Below are positions 32,011 through 42,548 of a DNA stretch of 64,000 nucleotides, piece by piece. The position numbers and the translations under genes were made by a program. Source of the DNA: Diphasiastrum complanatum (taxonomy: Eukaryota > Streptophyta > Lycopodiopsida > Lycopodiales > Lycopodiaceae); the NCBI GenBank assembly GCA_029204225.1, contig CM055108.1, positions 12,711,955 to 12,775,954 of the forward strand. The letters are read 5' to 3'. Within the stretch, counting starts at the first letter, position 1, and the number at the start of each line of letters is the position of its first letter. The notes under the pieces are model-generated. The model did no database searches, was not told the DNA's origin, and saw only the letters and a program-made list of their open reading frames with translations.

Positions 32011-33286
32011 GAGAGTGTTTTACTCTAAAGTCAAAAATTGGACAAATGAATAAGTGGCCCGAGTATGAGCAAGGAGAACATGACTTGATGAAGAATAACA
32101 ATTGTTCTATTGCATATGTCACAAGAATCTTATTCCCACCTAAAATTCCATATCTTGTAAAAATTGGATTCACAACAAAAAAAGTAAAAAACATTGAATC
32201 TTTCCCTCTTGCTAATTTGCTAGCACTCAAATCAACATGCCATTAGGTATGATGTTTCAGACCAATCCAATCTTTTGAAAATTAATGAATATAGATATTG
32301 GTGTTAACAAGCTGAGGTACATCAAAATATCCAAAATGGACCAATTTGAAGTGAAAGTGTTGAAAAGTCCTTTAGAATGTGAAAATGAAACAATAAACTA
32401 CTTGTATACATATTCTTATATTTTTTACTATAGAGCACAAGTGGATAAGCAAATTTGGCCCTTGTCTTATTGCTCAAAAAATCGACAAAGTATTAGAAAT
32501 GAAAGCAACAATTATTCAAAAATCTATATCATAAAATCTTTGATGATTTTTTATATAAAGCATATAAATCCTTTTGAGGAAGTCTCTAGAAAATTTAAAA
32601 ACTTTAAAAAAATGTAAGTTTTTTAAGAATAACTCAAAGGAGGTTTCACAACCGCTGTCTTGTCCTTTTTACTATACGAGAGGGCTAATATTATAGTATT
32701 ACATGAGTTTACACATACAAATTTACATGAGTTTTGCTTCACAAAACACCATAAAGGACTTTAAAAATATGACTTCTGTTGAAACTTTCATTCATAATGA
32801 ACAAACTAATTGATATATCACAATAAATTTTGTCATATGTAGAAAACAAAAAGAGATTGCGTTTTTGAGGAATTAAACAATTAAAAAATTAAAACAAAAC
32901 TCATTTTAATGCTTGAACTCACCTTAGAAGGTAATAGCTAGCAAATCGTCACAATAGCATATCATTATCTCATGAAACCAACAAAAATTAAATTCTTTAT
33001 TGGCACTCAATTTTTGAGAATGGACCTTTATGGACGTAATAACTATGGAAGAAATAATACGTGGGAGGGAAGGGCCGGCTCCGATACTGTTCAAAATTTT
33101 TGACAACCAACCGTTCACATACAAAAAATGGCTGCAATGGCACCGACCACAGTGACCGATCACTCTCCAGAATTTTGGTGTATATGCGCTCCATACAACG
33201 AACTCCTCATTGCGGCAGGGCCATGGTAGAAACAAAACCACAATGCCGACTCTGTCGTAAGCGCTTCTTCTCTCTTCTTACTTTTT
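32011..33286. other. Intergenic, no gene recognised
   Basis: Several modest ORFs (for example 32285-32617) show no known domain and strong A/T composition bias. This is the 3' flank of the RING-H2 gene. A short run 'tgagtttacacatacaaatttacatgagtttt' near 32702-32735 repeats 'acatgagttt'. Confidence 0.35.
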
Positions 33287-33637
33287 CTAAGTAAGTTCTT
33301 TTGTCAAAAGAGAAGATCTACAGGTAGGACAAGTAATTTTTTTTTGGTCAAGCCATCGATCAAGGCAAGGCTTATGAAATATGTGAGAACAAGATGGTAA
33401 CAGCCATACAGGATCTTCGTTTTCGTACCCACAAAGGCAAACTGCACAAATTGCATCCTCTTCACAAGAGAACCTCTTTGCAATTGAGCCCACAGTGACG
33501 ACAGTTAGTGAGTCCCGTATCTCATCACCAAAACTGCCACTGTGATCGCGGGGGCCTAAACCTTGGTTTCCCACAGGTGGCGCAGCATGCCCAAGAATCC
33601 AAAAAACAAAATCTGTAATGGTCTTCCAAAATGCCAT
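33287..33637 (-). CDS. RING-H2 finger protein, putative E3 ubiquitin ligase
   Basis: Intact 116-codon frame, ATG at 33635-33637 in a good context (aagaagATGGC), stop TAG. Residues 64-106 form a full RING-H2: C64-x2-C67-x15-C83-x1-H85-x2-H88-x2-C91-x11-C103-x2-C106, with the W at 95 and P at 104 typical of E2-contacting RING fingers (CLDRWL, CPTCR). In such proteins the RING binds two zincs and recruits an E2 enzyme. The N-terminal 20 residues are hydrophobic (FVFWILGHAAPP), possibly a membrane-associated segment, though too short to be sure. Short single-exon RING-H2 genes of this kind (RHA/ATL-like) are common in plants. It is the only clean host-like gene in the window. The subfamily cannot be decided. 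Confidence 0.88.
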   Translation of the reverse strand: MAFWKTITDFVFWILGHAAPPVGNQGLGPRDHSGSFGDEIRDSLTVVTVGSIAKRFSCEEDAICAVCLCGYENEDPVWLLPSCSHIFHKPCLDRWLDQKKITCPTCRSSLLTKELT

Positions 33638-33860
33638 CTTCTTGCGAGTGCGGGGTGAATCAAATTTGACGCAGAAGAAAAAAAGATGCTAAGATTTTAC
33701 TGGAAACTTTCTGAATTCGCTTTTATTTCAACCTTCTCTCTCTCTCGCGTTCCCGGAAGCTTAACGTTGTTTCTGTTTCCGTAACACGCCACTGTACTTG
33801 TAAGCTCCTGTTATATTTCTGTCAGTTACAAAGAATTGAACAAACTCAGATTTGATCACG
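33638..33860 (-). promoter_or_regulatory. Likely promoter/5' leader of the RING-H2 gene
   Basis: Read on the minus strand: 'aaatataacagg' (TATA-like, about 33810), a GA-rich tract 'cgcgagagagagagaag' (about 33735-33750, a common plant core-promoter/5' UTR element), then a pyrimidine-rich leader up to the ATG. Positions of TATA and start site are inference. Confidence 0.4.
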
Positions 33861-35260
33861 AGCTTCTTGAAGCTTCAAGGAAATGTTAAAAGGAATGTGA
33901 ACTAAAATTATTCGATCCAATATTAATAATCCTCTCCAAAGCAGATTATTCGACACTCCTTGATTAATGGTAATGCAATTTGAAGGGAAAGCTGATATAC
34001 TGAAAACAAATCCTCTTCTTATAGTATCGACAGCACCCGCAAAACGCAACTTTCACATTAAAATATAAGAAATCGACAAACAAGCATGTGAAATAGGATA
34101 GCGGAACAAACTGCACTCAGATTCTAATGTTTGTTTTTGTAACAGAACATATTACACCACATCAGATTAATTTGACCTTTAATGAGTGAAGATCTCAATC
34201 TCGCATGTCAAATGTGTATTTCAGCTCTAAAAAAGTGTAAGCATGAAACCCATATGACTGTGTGTGTCTAATCGAATCAGCATGCATTCACTCTACTTTG
34301 AACCTGCTTTATCAACCTGGTAATTGTACCTTAAATAAGTCTACCATTTCAAGCAATATGTGAATGTTTTCTTTGTCGCAAATCGTTGTACCAACAGTCT
34401 ATGATCTGATAAACGGACTGCAGATAGAGATAGAAAAAACCTCATTACAGTCAACTGAAGGCCCATCGCTGGTTTTCAATTCTAGTAGGCCGCAATTAAG
34501 GCTACAAACAAACAGTATATGGAAGCTCTTGGTCCATCGCTGACCAGAAGCTTACTTTTCCTCACAACATCTAAAATATATATAGCATTCTGTGCATACA
34601 AAGAAGCTCAAAAAAGGTCGTAGAGTGCTGAAAAACCAGCGCTGGCCCTGTAGGAAAGTATAAGATATTTTTTTGTATTCTAAATAATGCATGATGTTGT
34701 AAACGATGCTAATTATAGTTGGAAAGCCAGCGCTGCTTCTGCATGCATAAAGGCAACCAAAAAGTTGTAGCATAACGTAACTCGATGTCCAGCGATGAAT
34801 CTAAGCATGAATAATCCATCATAAAATGGTAAACTACAAAGTTAAAGAGCATGAAGTCAACAGAGAGACATACGGCTATGGTGCTTACCCATCACTTCAC
34901 TTGTAGACAAGAGGAAAAATAAAGTAGTGAACTCCTCTTCAATCCCTCTAAGGGTGACAATGGGTATGGCTTATGCTCTGTAAGGGTGACAATGGGTATG
35001 GCTTATGCTCTATATATAGTCTTCCATAGGGCCAAATGGGTAAAGCTTAATGAAGCCCATAGGGTTTGGCTTGTGGAAGAAGTTTGGTAATAAATCCTGT
35101 CCATTGGATTTAGGGTGAATGATTCTCTTACATAGATCAATGTTTAAATTCGTAGTATGGGTTTACATAAGGTGATTTAGACAAAAAGGCCCACCTAAAC
35201 AGTCTGTTCTTCCGTTTAGTTGTAAACTAAGCTTAATAGGGTTAGTTATAACGACGTACC
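33861..35260. other. Intergenic with CCAGCGCTGG words and a 32-bp tandem pair
   Basis: 34465-34795 contains five related words: CCATCGCTGG, CCATCGCTGAC, CCAGCGCTGG, CCAGCGCTGC and CCAGCGATG. At 34949-35012 a 32-bp unit 'taagggtgacaatgggtatg' + 'gcttatgctct' is duplicated in tandem almost identically. No gene. Confidence 0.5.
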
Positions 35261-35265
35261 ATCTA

Positions 35266-35269
35266 TGTG

Positions 35270-35340
<71 letters not shown>

Positions 35341-35341
35341 C
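35266..35341. repeat. Compound (GT)n-(GA)n microsatellite
   Basis: About 24 GT units with one C interruption, passing directly into about 13 GA units. Confidence 0.96.
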
Positions 35342-35677
35342 CTTGTTGGTTGATAAACCGGCTTTTCTCTGGTGCTCCGGCTCTATCCTGATCATCATCG
35401 TCTTTTTTTAGCACTGATATGCCTGCATCAAGTCTAGAGGAGGTATTCCAGATACGCCTTTATCAAGTCTACATGAGGTATTCTAGATAAGATCCAATTG
35501 TTGTCTAGATCGGAGGAGTTCCTCCTTGACCTTATTCGTGCTTTCTTGGAGTCACCTGACAGCTTCTTATTATTTTCTTCCTTGGAAATCTAGGCATTCC
35601 TCTTTAGGGCTTCGTGCTGCTTTATTAGAGCCACATACTTTTCCATTTTGATGATAGCACCTAGCTTGATATCCTCT

Positions 35678-35793
35678 GAGATCCGCTACTACGTCTCTAT
35701 AGAACGTCGCAAATTCTATCCTAAATGTGAATTTACAAAGTGCAAATAGGACTTTACTTGAATTTAGGCACTATAGCACATTTACATGTATAA
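35678..35793. repeat. 116-bp repeat, copy 1
   Basis: Same length as 37805-37920 and differs at about 7 of 116 positions by my hand alignment, much less than the surrounding elements differ. It runs from GAGATCCGCT to CATGTATAA. No target duplication is visible around this copy. Confidence 0.85.
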
Positions 35794-35911
35794 AAATTGA
35801 AATTTTTTACAATATATAACAATAACTTGGATAATGTGGGATCATAAGGCTCCACATATCCCCTTCCTCAGCTATGCAGCGGCTCGCAAACAATTTATTT
35901 ACATTCTTCTC

Positions 35912-36278
35912 TACTTCTTTCTGCTGGCTGGCTTGCTATGAAAAATAGTGAAGGTAATCTCCTTCTTCTTCCAGTGGGTTATGACATCGGCCTGGTAGAG
36001 CCGTGGTCATCCTAATAACACTTTATATGATGATTGTCTTGTAGTTCTTAATAATATAAAATCCATAAGAAACTTATGGTCTTCAATATAAACTATAACT
36101 TTAGACAATTTTCCTATTGGTGATCTTCTAGTTGCATCAGGTAACCTTAAATGTCTTAAGGTGGGTGCTATTCTATGATGAATGTCTAATTCATATGTTG
36201 TTTCTTTAGTTATTATATTTACGCTAGATCCAGAATCTATGAATACACTATCTAAGATGCAGCCATTGATTACTCTCT
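35912..36278 (-). pseudogene. Ty3/gypsy aspartic protease (family G)
   Basis: A long open minus frame: CILDSVFIDSGSSVNIITKE (active site D-S-G), then LRHLRLPDATRRSPIGKLSK, the hydrophobic FLMDFILL and SSYKVLLG*PRLYQADVI, in which the tryptophan codon TGG of the usual GRPWL has become TGA. That is the only stop before 35915. Directly upstream the gag frame is cut inside its core at about 36278, out of frame with this one, so several hundred bases between gag and protease were deleted. Confidence 0.85.
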
Positions 36279-36279
36279 A

Positions 36280-36887
36280 AAAGCGTTCCAAGTATTAACC
36301 GTTTCCGGTACTGATTGACTGTACCAAATCCTAGCCTGCTTCCGCAGAAGACCTGGCAAAATTCTAACTTTGTCCTCGTCCATATGTTCTTTATTTGCTA
36401 TGGTAATGGATTCAAACTACGACAAATAACTATCCGCATCTTCAGATGATAGTCCCTTAAAGAAATCGTATCTGATTTTTGTAGATGTGAGTGGCACTGG
36501 GATAGCCATATTATCAGATGGTGGTGAACTAGGTGAACTTGGAGGACTCGGAGGATTTGGAGGATCAGAATCTAGACTACACTCAGATGATGATTCTGAA
36601 GAAGAAGATTTTGATATTGAACTTGGTTCAGAAGTGGAATCAGACAAATCTGATTCAGATGAATCTGTAGAACTTGGTGTTTCAACAGATCTTTCCTCAA
36701 ATGAATCTACAAATATTTTAGTAGTGTTTAGAAGATCATTAAACACTTCAGGGGTTAATCTTGCTCTAACTCGCGAGTTTTGCAAGTTCTGTAAATACAA
36801 ATCTCTAGATTTCCTATATGCTTCTAATTGTTGTGCACGCTCTAAACATTTATGTTCAATAGTTGGTTGAGAGTATGTTCTTGGCAT
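36280..36887 (-). pseudogene. Ty3/gypsy gag, N-terminal half (family G)
   Basis: Open from ATG at 36885-36887 for 156 codons: MPRTYSQPTIEHKCLERAQQ, a serine/aspartate-rich acidic linker (about residues 70-110), a proline-serine run, then TSTKIRYDFFKG. After a shift it continues as the retrotrans_gag start (ARIWYSQSVPETVNTWNAF) and stops at 36280, where it meets the protease. Homologous to 1-886. The capsid core is deleted. Confidence 0.82.
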
Positions 36888-36975
36888 GCGTTACATGAGA
36901 AAGATTCGTAGACGTAATACACTTAAAAATATTGCAAACGATGAATTTCATCTCCCCCACAACGCCACCAAATTA

Positions 36976-37497
36976 TGTGGTGGACTAGTCGGTATAGATT
37001 TCCACAAAATCAATGAATTAAGTAGTATAAAAGGTTTGTTCATTCCCCAAGAGTGAGAATAATCTCATCTTTTGTATGATAAATGTATGTATGATGGTAA
37101 ACGGACTGGGATGTGTAATATTCACCGTGAATACTACAACGACATATCTAGTTATCCAAAGATATTTGGGTAAATTGGCATCCAAGAACACCAATGATGA
37201 AATGATTTGGTCAAGCTCTGCGATTGTAAAGATTACTTTATCTTTCAGGCTCTTCGGATATCAGGTAAGCAATCAGATTAGACAACAACTAGCAAATAGA
37301 TTCATCAAATAGAATCGCATTCCTTTTAATCAAACACAGAGAATTATTTCTTATCGCAGGAAGCAAACATAACAGAGCATCAAACAAACTCATTATCTGA
37401 ACACATAGGTCATTCAGAATCGAAAGAAGTTCTGCTAAAGGTTATGCTTAACAGCTTCGACTAATTCTCTTCACACATTAGTCAGAATTGTTGCTTG
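36976..37497 (-). repeat. LTR of gypsy family G, second copy
   Basis: Starts TGTGGTGGAC beside a decayed PBS (36953-36970, ccccacaacgccacca against the intact ccccggcaacggcgcca at 950). Matches 972-1495 along its whole length. The distal end is not defined. Confidence 0.7.
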
Positions 37498-37796
37498 TTG
37501 GCGATTTGTGAAAATCCACATTAGAGTGGCTAAAACTCAGTGAATCATGAGAAATATGTGTGACGTAAACAAAACAGTATCACAAACAATTACATATCAT
37601 ATAGAGTGTATTCGCTCAAATGATAAGAAGTAATGCTATAAAAGGTGGCAGAGGGAAAGTATGCCCAAGTTATAGAAACTTGCTCTTCTCTCTCTATTAA
37701 TACTGAGAACTGTGCAAATGCGTAAGTACAATGGCACGAAGTGTTGACTTTATAGGAACGATCACTGGCCTCAATGTTGTTTACCAACCGTCAAAA

Positions 37797-38544
37797 TGTT
37801 GGTTGAGATCCGCTATTGCGTCTCTATAGAACATTGCAAATTCTACCCTAAATGTGAATTTACAAAGTGCAAATAGGCCTTTACATGAATTTAGGCACTA
37901 TAGCACATTTACATGTATAACCAGTTGGTTGGTGTCCGCTGGCATTCATTCAGTTCCTTCTTAGAAATTAATTGCTAATAAGCGATGAAAAAGGCCGTAA
38001 ACAGTCTGTCTGCATAAATGAACTAAAACTATTACTCTGCAAAAATGAACTAAAACTGCCACAGCCGACAGTGTCGCAAAAAGACAACAGTGTCGACTTT
38101 TTGTGAAAAAAGTGACAGTGTCCTAAAATCTCATTTCTTTCATATTTGAGCTAGTTCCACAATTTGCCAAAGTCATTTCCTTAACATTTGAGGCACTTTG
38201 AAAAATGCAAAAAATACGACTTTGCATTTATTCTCACAATTCTTGATAGGCAAAAATGCGAAAAAGACGACACTGCATTTTTACACGTAATTTTTGACAG
38301 GCGATAGTGTCGCTAAAATGCGACACTATAATTTTACTCTTAATTCTTGACAAGCGACACTATCTGGATTTTAGAGAGAGAAAATACGCACTGTTGTCAA
38401 ACTCCGTGTATTTCTACAAACTGTGTAAAAACAATTGTAATTCTACAGACTGTATAAACCACGGGAAAATAGGCAAAACTAGATAAACAATGGATGAGGA
38501 TTAAAACTGATTAGTCAATTAGTAAGAATGGGAATAATCCAACA
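37797..38544 (-). repeat. LTR family F (3' LTR of a minus-strand copia)
   Basis: On the minus strand it begins TGTTGGATTATTCCC immediately after the purine tract AAGGGGGAG (38545-38553) and ends at CCAACA (37797), 748 bp including a 119-bp insertion near its end. Holds repeated 'aaaatgcgacact' words (38200-38360). The element body is the RH/RT fragment to the right. Confidence 0.75.
37805..37923. repeat. 116-bp repeat, copy 2, flanked by GTTGGTT
   Basis: The 116-bp unit (37805-37920) plus 'cca', bounded by GTTGGTT at 37798-37804 and 37924-37930. This looks like a 7-bp target duplication, so the unit may be an insertion in LTR F. Terminal inverted repeats are not evident. Confidence 0.6.
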
Positions 38545-38551
38545 CTCCCCC

Positions 38552-39540
38552 TTAATCTAAATCCTTGAATGCCTTGACCTTCAAACTTAGTTCTACACAT
38601 AATCTTCTGTGCGCTTCCAAACATAATGCTTTGGTAAAAATATCTGTTGTCATATCTTGCGTTCTACAGTATTGCAATCTGACCTCTTCGTTGAGAACTT
38701 TGCTTTTGACAAAATGATACTTCAATTCAATGTGCTTACTCCTAGAATGAAATCTAGGGTTGGCTGATAAGGCAATAGCACTTTGATTATCACAAAATAA
38801 TAATGTCAGAGTAGATTGATTCAAATTGATATTTGAAAGATTGCTTGCGATTGTCGAGGAAATTGGACCATTGTTGAGGAAGAATGTAAATCCATAAGTG
38901 GATTTACAAGTGTCTATACATCCTACCCAACTTGCATCTATAAAACCACTGAGTGAATTGAGTTTGTCGTTGCCGACTGCTCCATAACAAATGCAAAAGT
39001 CCATAGTAGATCGAAGATATCTCATGACTCTAATAAGAGCCTTCCAATGTGTTACACCAGGGTTAGTCGTAAACTGACTGAGAGAGCTGACTGCAAAAGC
39101 TATGTCTGGCCTGGTACAGATCATGGCATACATAAGAGATCCTATAATAAAAAGGTAAGGATACTCACGCATCTACTGCTTCTCGTGAATTGTTTGAAGA
39201 CACTGGTCTTGACAATTTGAGACCTGCTTCCATTGGTGAGAGAGCTAGCTTGCAATTAATCAAATTATATCTGACTAATATGTCGTAGATGTAACTATGT
39301 TGTGTAATGTAGATCTACTTCTGTTTTCTATCTTTGTGGATTCGTATACCAAGGCAGAAATGAGCTTCACCCAAATCGGTCATGTTGAATTTAGAAGATA
39401 GCATTGTCTTGTCTTATTTTATCAAATCATTACTGTTGCTGAAAAGCAATGTATCGTCCACATACAAAGTGATAATGATAAAAGATTGTTGCATTCTCTT
39501 GAAGTAAAAATTTGAATCTGAAGAGCTAGGTGAAATTGCC
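38552..39540 (-). pseudogene. Ty1/copia RT - RNase H fragment
   Basis: The minus strand begins with the RT active site (IIITLYVDDTLLFSNSND, about 39480) and KFNMTDLGEAHFCLGIRIHK, then after a stop an open 206-codon frame: LMYAMICTRPDIAFAVSSLS, HWKALIRVMRYL, GFIDASWVGC, CDNQSAIALSANPRFHSRSK and TDIFTKAL. The stretch between NNGPISST and the CDNQSA block lacks about 30 residues that normally hold SSTEAEY, with its catalytic glutamate; the deletion keeps the frame open. Followed by a purine tract and LTR F. Confidence 0.88.
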
Positions 39541-42200
39541 ATTCAATGCCTCTGCAATGATTATTAATTTTTGATTTGCCATCACTGCTTTTGTTTAGTT
39601 AAATCAAATTTCAAATATCTTCCATACATAGTTTTACTCTTCCAATTTCCATACTTCACCCAAATTTGACCCACAAATAAACCACCTCTAGTATTGACAT
39701 GCTCGCAATATACTTGAATTGCTTGATCACGAAATGAATGTGTTAAACCAGTTGCTTTTATTATTTCTTGACTATTGTCAATCGTTTGACCAGTATGAGG
39801 CTTTAGATTGTACCAAAGTCAATTATACTTTCGACGTACCGTGCCTTTGAACTTTTTGAGGAACTAGACTTTTTTACATTCTTATTGATTGTGGTATTCA
39901 AAAATCTATTGTTGTCACTTGCCAAATCATTGTCTTCATTCAAATTTGCAATTATAGCACAAGTAATTAAAATTAACAAGCACAATTTTTATTTCTAAAA
40001 CTCACATTTTAGCTTTCATAATTTGATTAGTTTCTAAAGTATTTCAGTATTCAAGACTATTCATGATATATATTCAAGATCAATATTCATGATCCGTATT
40101 CACAAAATTCACGATCAATATCTCATAATATTTGTTTCTCGATATTGGTAATTTCATGATCAATATCTCATAGTATTTGTTTATCAATATTCACAATTTC
40201 ATATCTCACAAGCCATCAATGAAGTAGTCTTCAGGTTGCATCAATGAAAATTCGACCATTTCTTCATCTAATATGAAGACATTTTTTGTATGTCCTGCAA
40301 AAGACACAATCACAAAATTATAATAGGATAAAGATCAAGTATTATTAGTGAAAAATTATTGATCCATCATATCTTTTACAAAAAGCGTAATAAGTATAAC
40401 TGTCTAGCTCAAGAGAAAACAAAACAAAACACAGTATATGAGCTGTGAAGATATTTGATACTATTTGTTAATGAGACAATGAAGTTGTTGGAATATCCAT
40501 AAAAATAGAAGTTAAACTTACTGAAACTTCTTCAATGTAAACTTTGAATCGCATAGTAGGCCTTTGTGGTATTCAATCGTTTTGCCAACTGGAATGCAAA
40601 ATTTGCATAAATCAAATTTTCAAAATTAAAAGTCCTTCTAGGTTTTCTTTGCGTCTTTTTTTTTTGTTTCATCTTGTTGGTCAACTTTCATTCACTTTAA
40701 TAGTTGGTATATGGTGCTTCCTTGTCATTGAATCAATCATAGCTTTAACTTGCTAAAAAATGATAGAGACTCCAAACAAGCTTCTATGTAGCTCATCACA
40801 TATTATTAAGCTCTAACTTGATAGGCTAAAGTGTTGTAAGTAACAAAGACTTAGTGCTATGGTGGAAGGACGTTCTAGGACATTATTTTTCTGCTGAAAA
40901 CAGTTTGCTGTAATATAATATAGAGATGGCTTGGGTGTGCCATGTATGAAGTATTTGATTTTGCAATCAATTTCTATGTGTTGCATAAGAATTTGATTGT
41001 GCAATTGGTTTTCACGCAAGACAAAGCGCTCCATAAAATCAACCTTTATAGCATAGTTTTGAATGTCAAATAGACTAATCGAGCGCTAGTCTCTTTTTTC
41101 AGATAAAATCGTAGGACATTTGCTATGTCAAAAACTTTTCTCTTTGGGACCAAGGCCTACAACACTAAAGATTTGCTCTTCATTTGGTATAGCAAAATAT
41201 ACATGTGCAACTGATGTCAATACGATCTTTTCAAAAACGAATAATAGCAAATTGGAGGTAGTGAATTTAGTACCTACACGAGCTGTGATGGAAGATGTTG
41301 ATGCTAAGTAAAGATCTAATATGCCAATCACATTGTTTAGGTGACTACAAGCAATGAAAAACTGATGTTTCGAAAGGAAAATCCTCCTAAATTTGCAAAC
41401 TTCATTTTGAATGTTAGTTAGCTCAAAATAATAAACGATATAATTTTAATACTTGAATATCATCTAGCTTTTCATTTTTCGAATCTTTCATCACAACTTC
41501 GATTTTTATGCTGCCAAATGATACTACATTTCAATTACTAAATGTAGCATATATATATATATATATATATTTGTCTATACCATAAAATTTCCAAGATTAG
41601 AGACCAAATTTGGGGTATATATATATATATATATATACCACTTATTGTCTGGCTAGTTGTCTATAATACTATACAATAATGTTACTACAACTCTTCTTAA
41701 TTTTTTTACTATTGTTTTCTGCTCATATTTTTGGCTTTATGTGTGTACTTTATTTTAGTTATAGTTCTTATTAAACATGAATTTCAAAAAGGTGACCACA
41801 TCATGTCAACAGAGAGCTTCTCATAAGGTCTCCCTTTCAACTACGCCACGCCAACACGTACTTACACATTCAACAACAGTCAACAATCTGGTATGGAGAT
41901 GTTTGAAAATTTCATTAAGTAGGTCATCGTCACTCTCTATTAGATTAGTGGCATCCTTCTACCAATGTTTTCATACTTGCATTAGAGGAGTTCCAAAGCC
42001 CAAAGGGGTTGTCTAAGAAATGCCACATAAGAGAGAGAAAATTGTCAATTTTAAAACTCCGACGAGGTTTTTGGTCTGTCCGCACAACTCCGAGGACTTG
42101 ACCTCACTAGTAACGTGTGTAGCTAACTGGTAGTTAGATAGCCACAACGTGTGGGGTCCATACTACTTCAAGACCCTACTTTCTACCATTAACTAACATG
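39541..42200. other. AT-rich region without recognised genes; (AT)n runs
   Basis: 40035-40210 is built from diverged 'attcatgatcaatatctcataatatttg' units. On the minus strand near 40310-40215 an open stretch (HTKNVFILDEEMVEF then SLMQPEDYFIDGL) is preceded by a T-rich tract and CAG, resembling the last exon of a gene, but no partner exon is recognised. (AT)n microsatellites lie at 41550-41571 and 41616-41638, the pair framing 45 bp of unique sequence. Confidence 0.45.
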
Positions 42201-42204
42201 ACTT

Positions 42205-42548
42205 CTCATGTAAATGCAAATCGTATTGCACATCAAAGTTTCCTTCCATCTTTTCATAGCTTTCACATCTAAGGAAAATTGTCTTATCGATCTAAATATC
42301 ATCCAAGAAACTTTGAATAGATTGGATCACAATGAGCACCAACGTGAATCTAAATTTTTGCAATTTAGAGAACATGGAGTCTGCTGGATCAAAAGGAGCG
42401 GCAAGGTTATTTCAGACTTTTGCAATTCATAATTTTGCAATTTTCTATAGCTGCAAAGCTTTGATTTTGCATATCAAGCAAGAAACATGGAGTGTGTAGG
42501 ATCAAAGAGAGCCAAGGTCATTTCAAACTTGTGCAGTTGAAATTTTTT
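42205..42548. repeat. Diverged direct duplication
   Basis: 'aacatggagt.tg...aggatcaaa' followed by 'caaggttatttcagacttttgca' at 42371-42425 recurs at 42486-42540 in changed form. It adjoins the truncated copia element. No coding. Confidence 0.5.

Noticed and set aside
32924-33241. ORFs beside the RING-H2 gene as a second host gene
   Set aside because: Competing overlapping frames with no recognised domain.
35163-35414. Histidine-threonine repeat protein
   Set aside because: Artefact of the compound GT/GA microsatellite.
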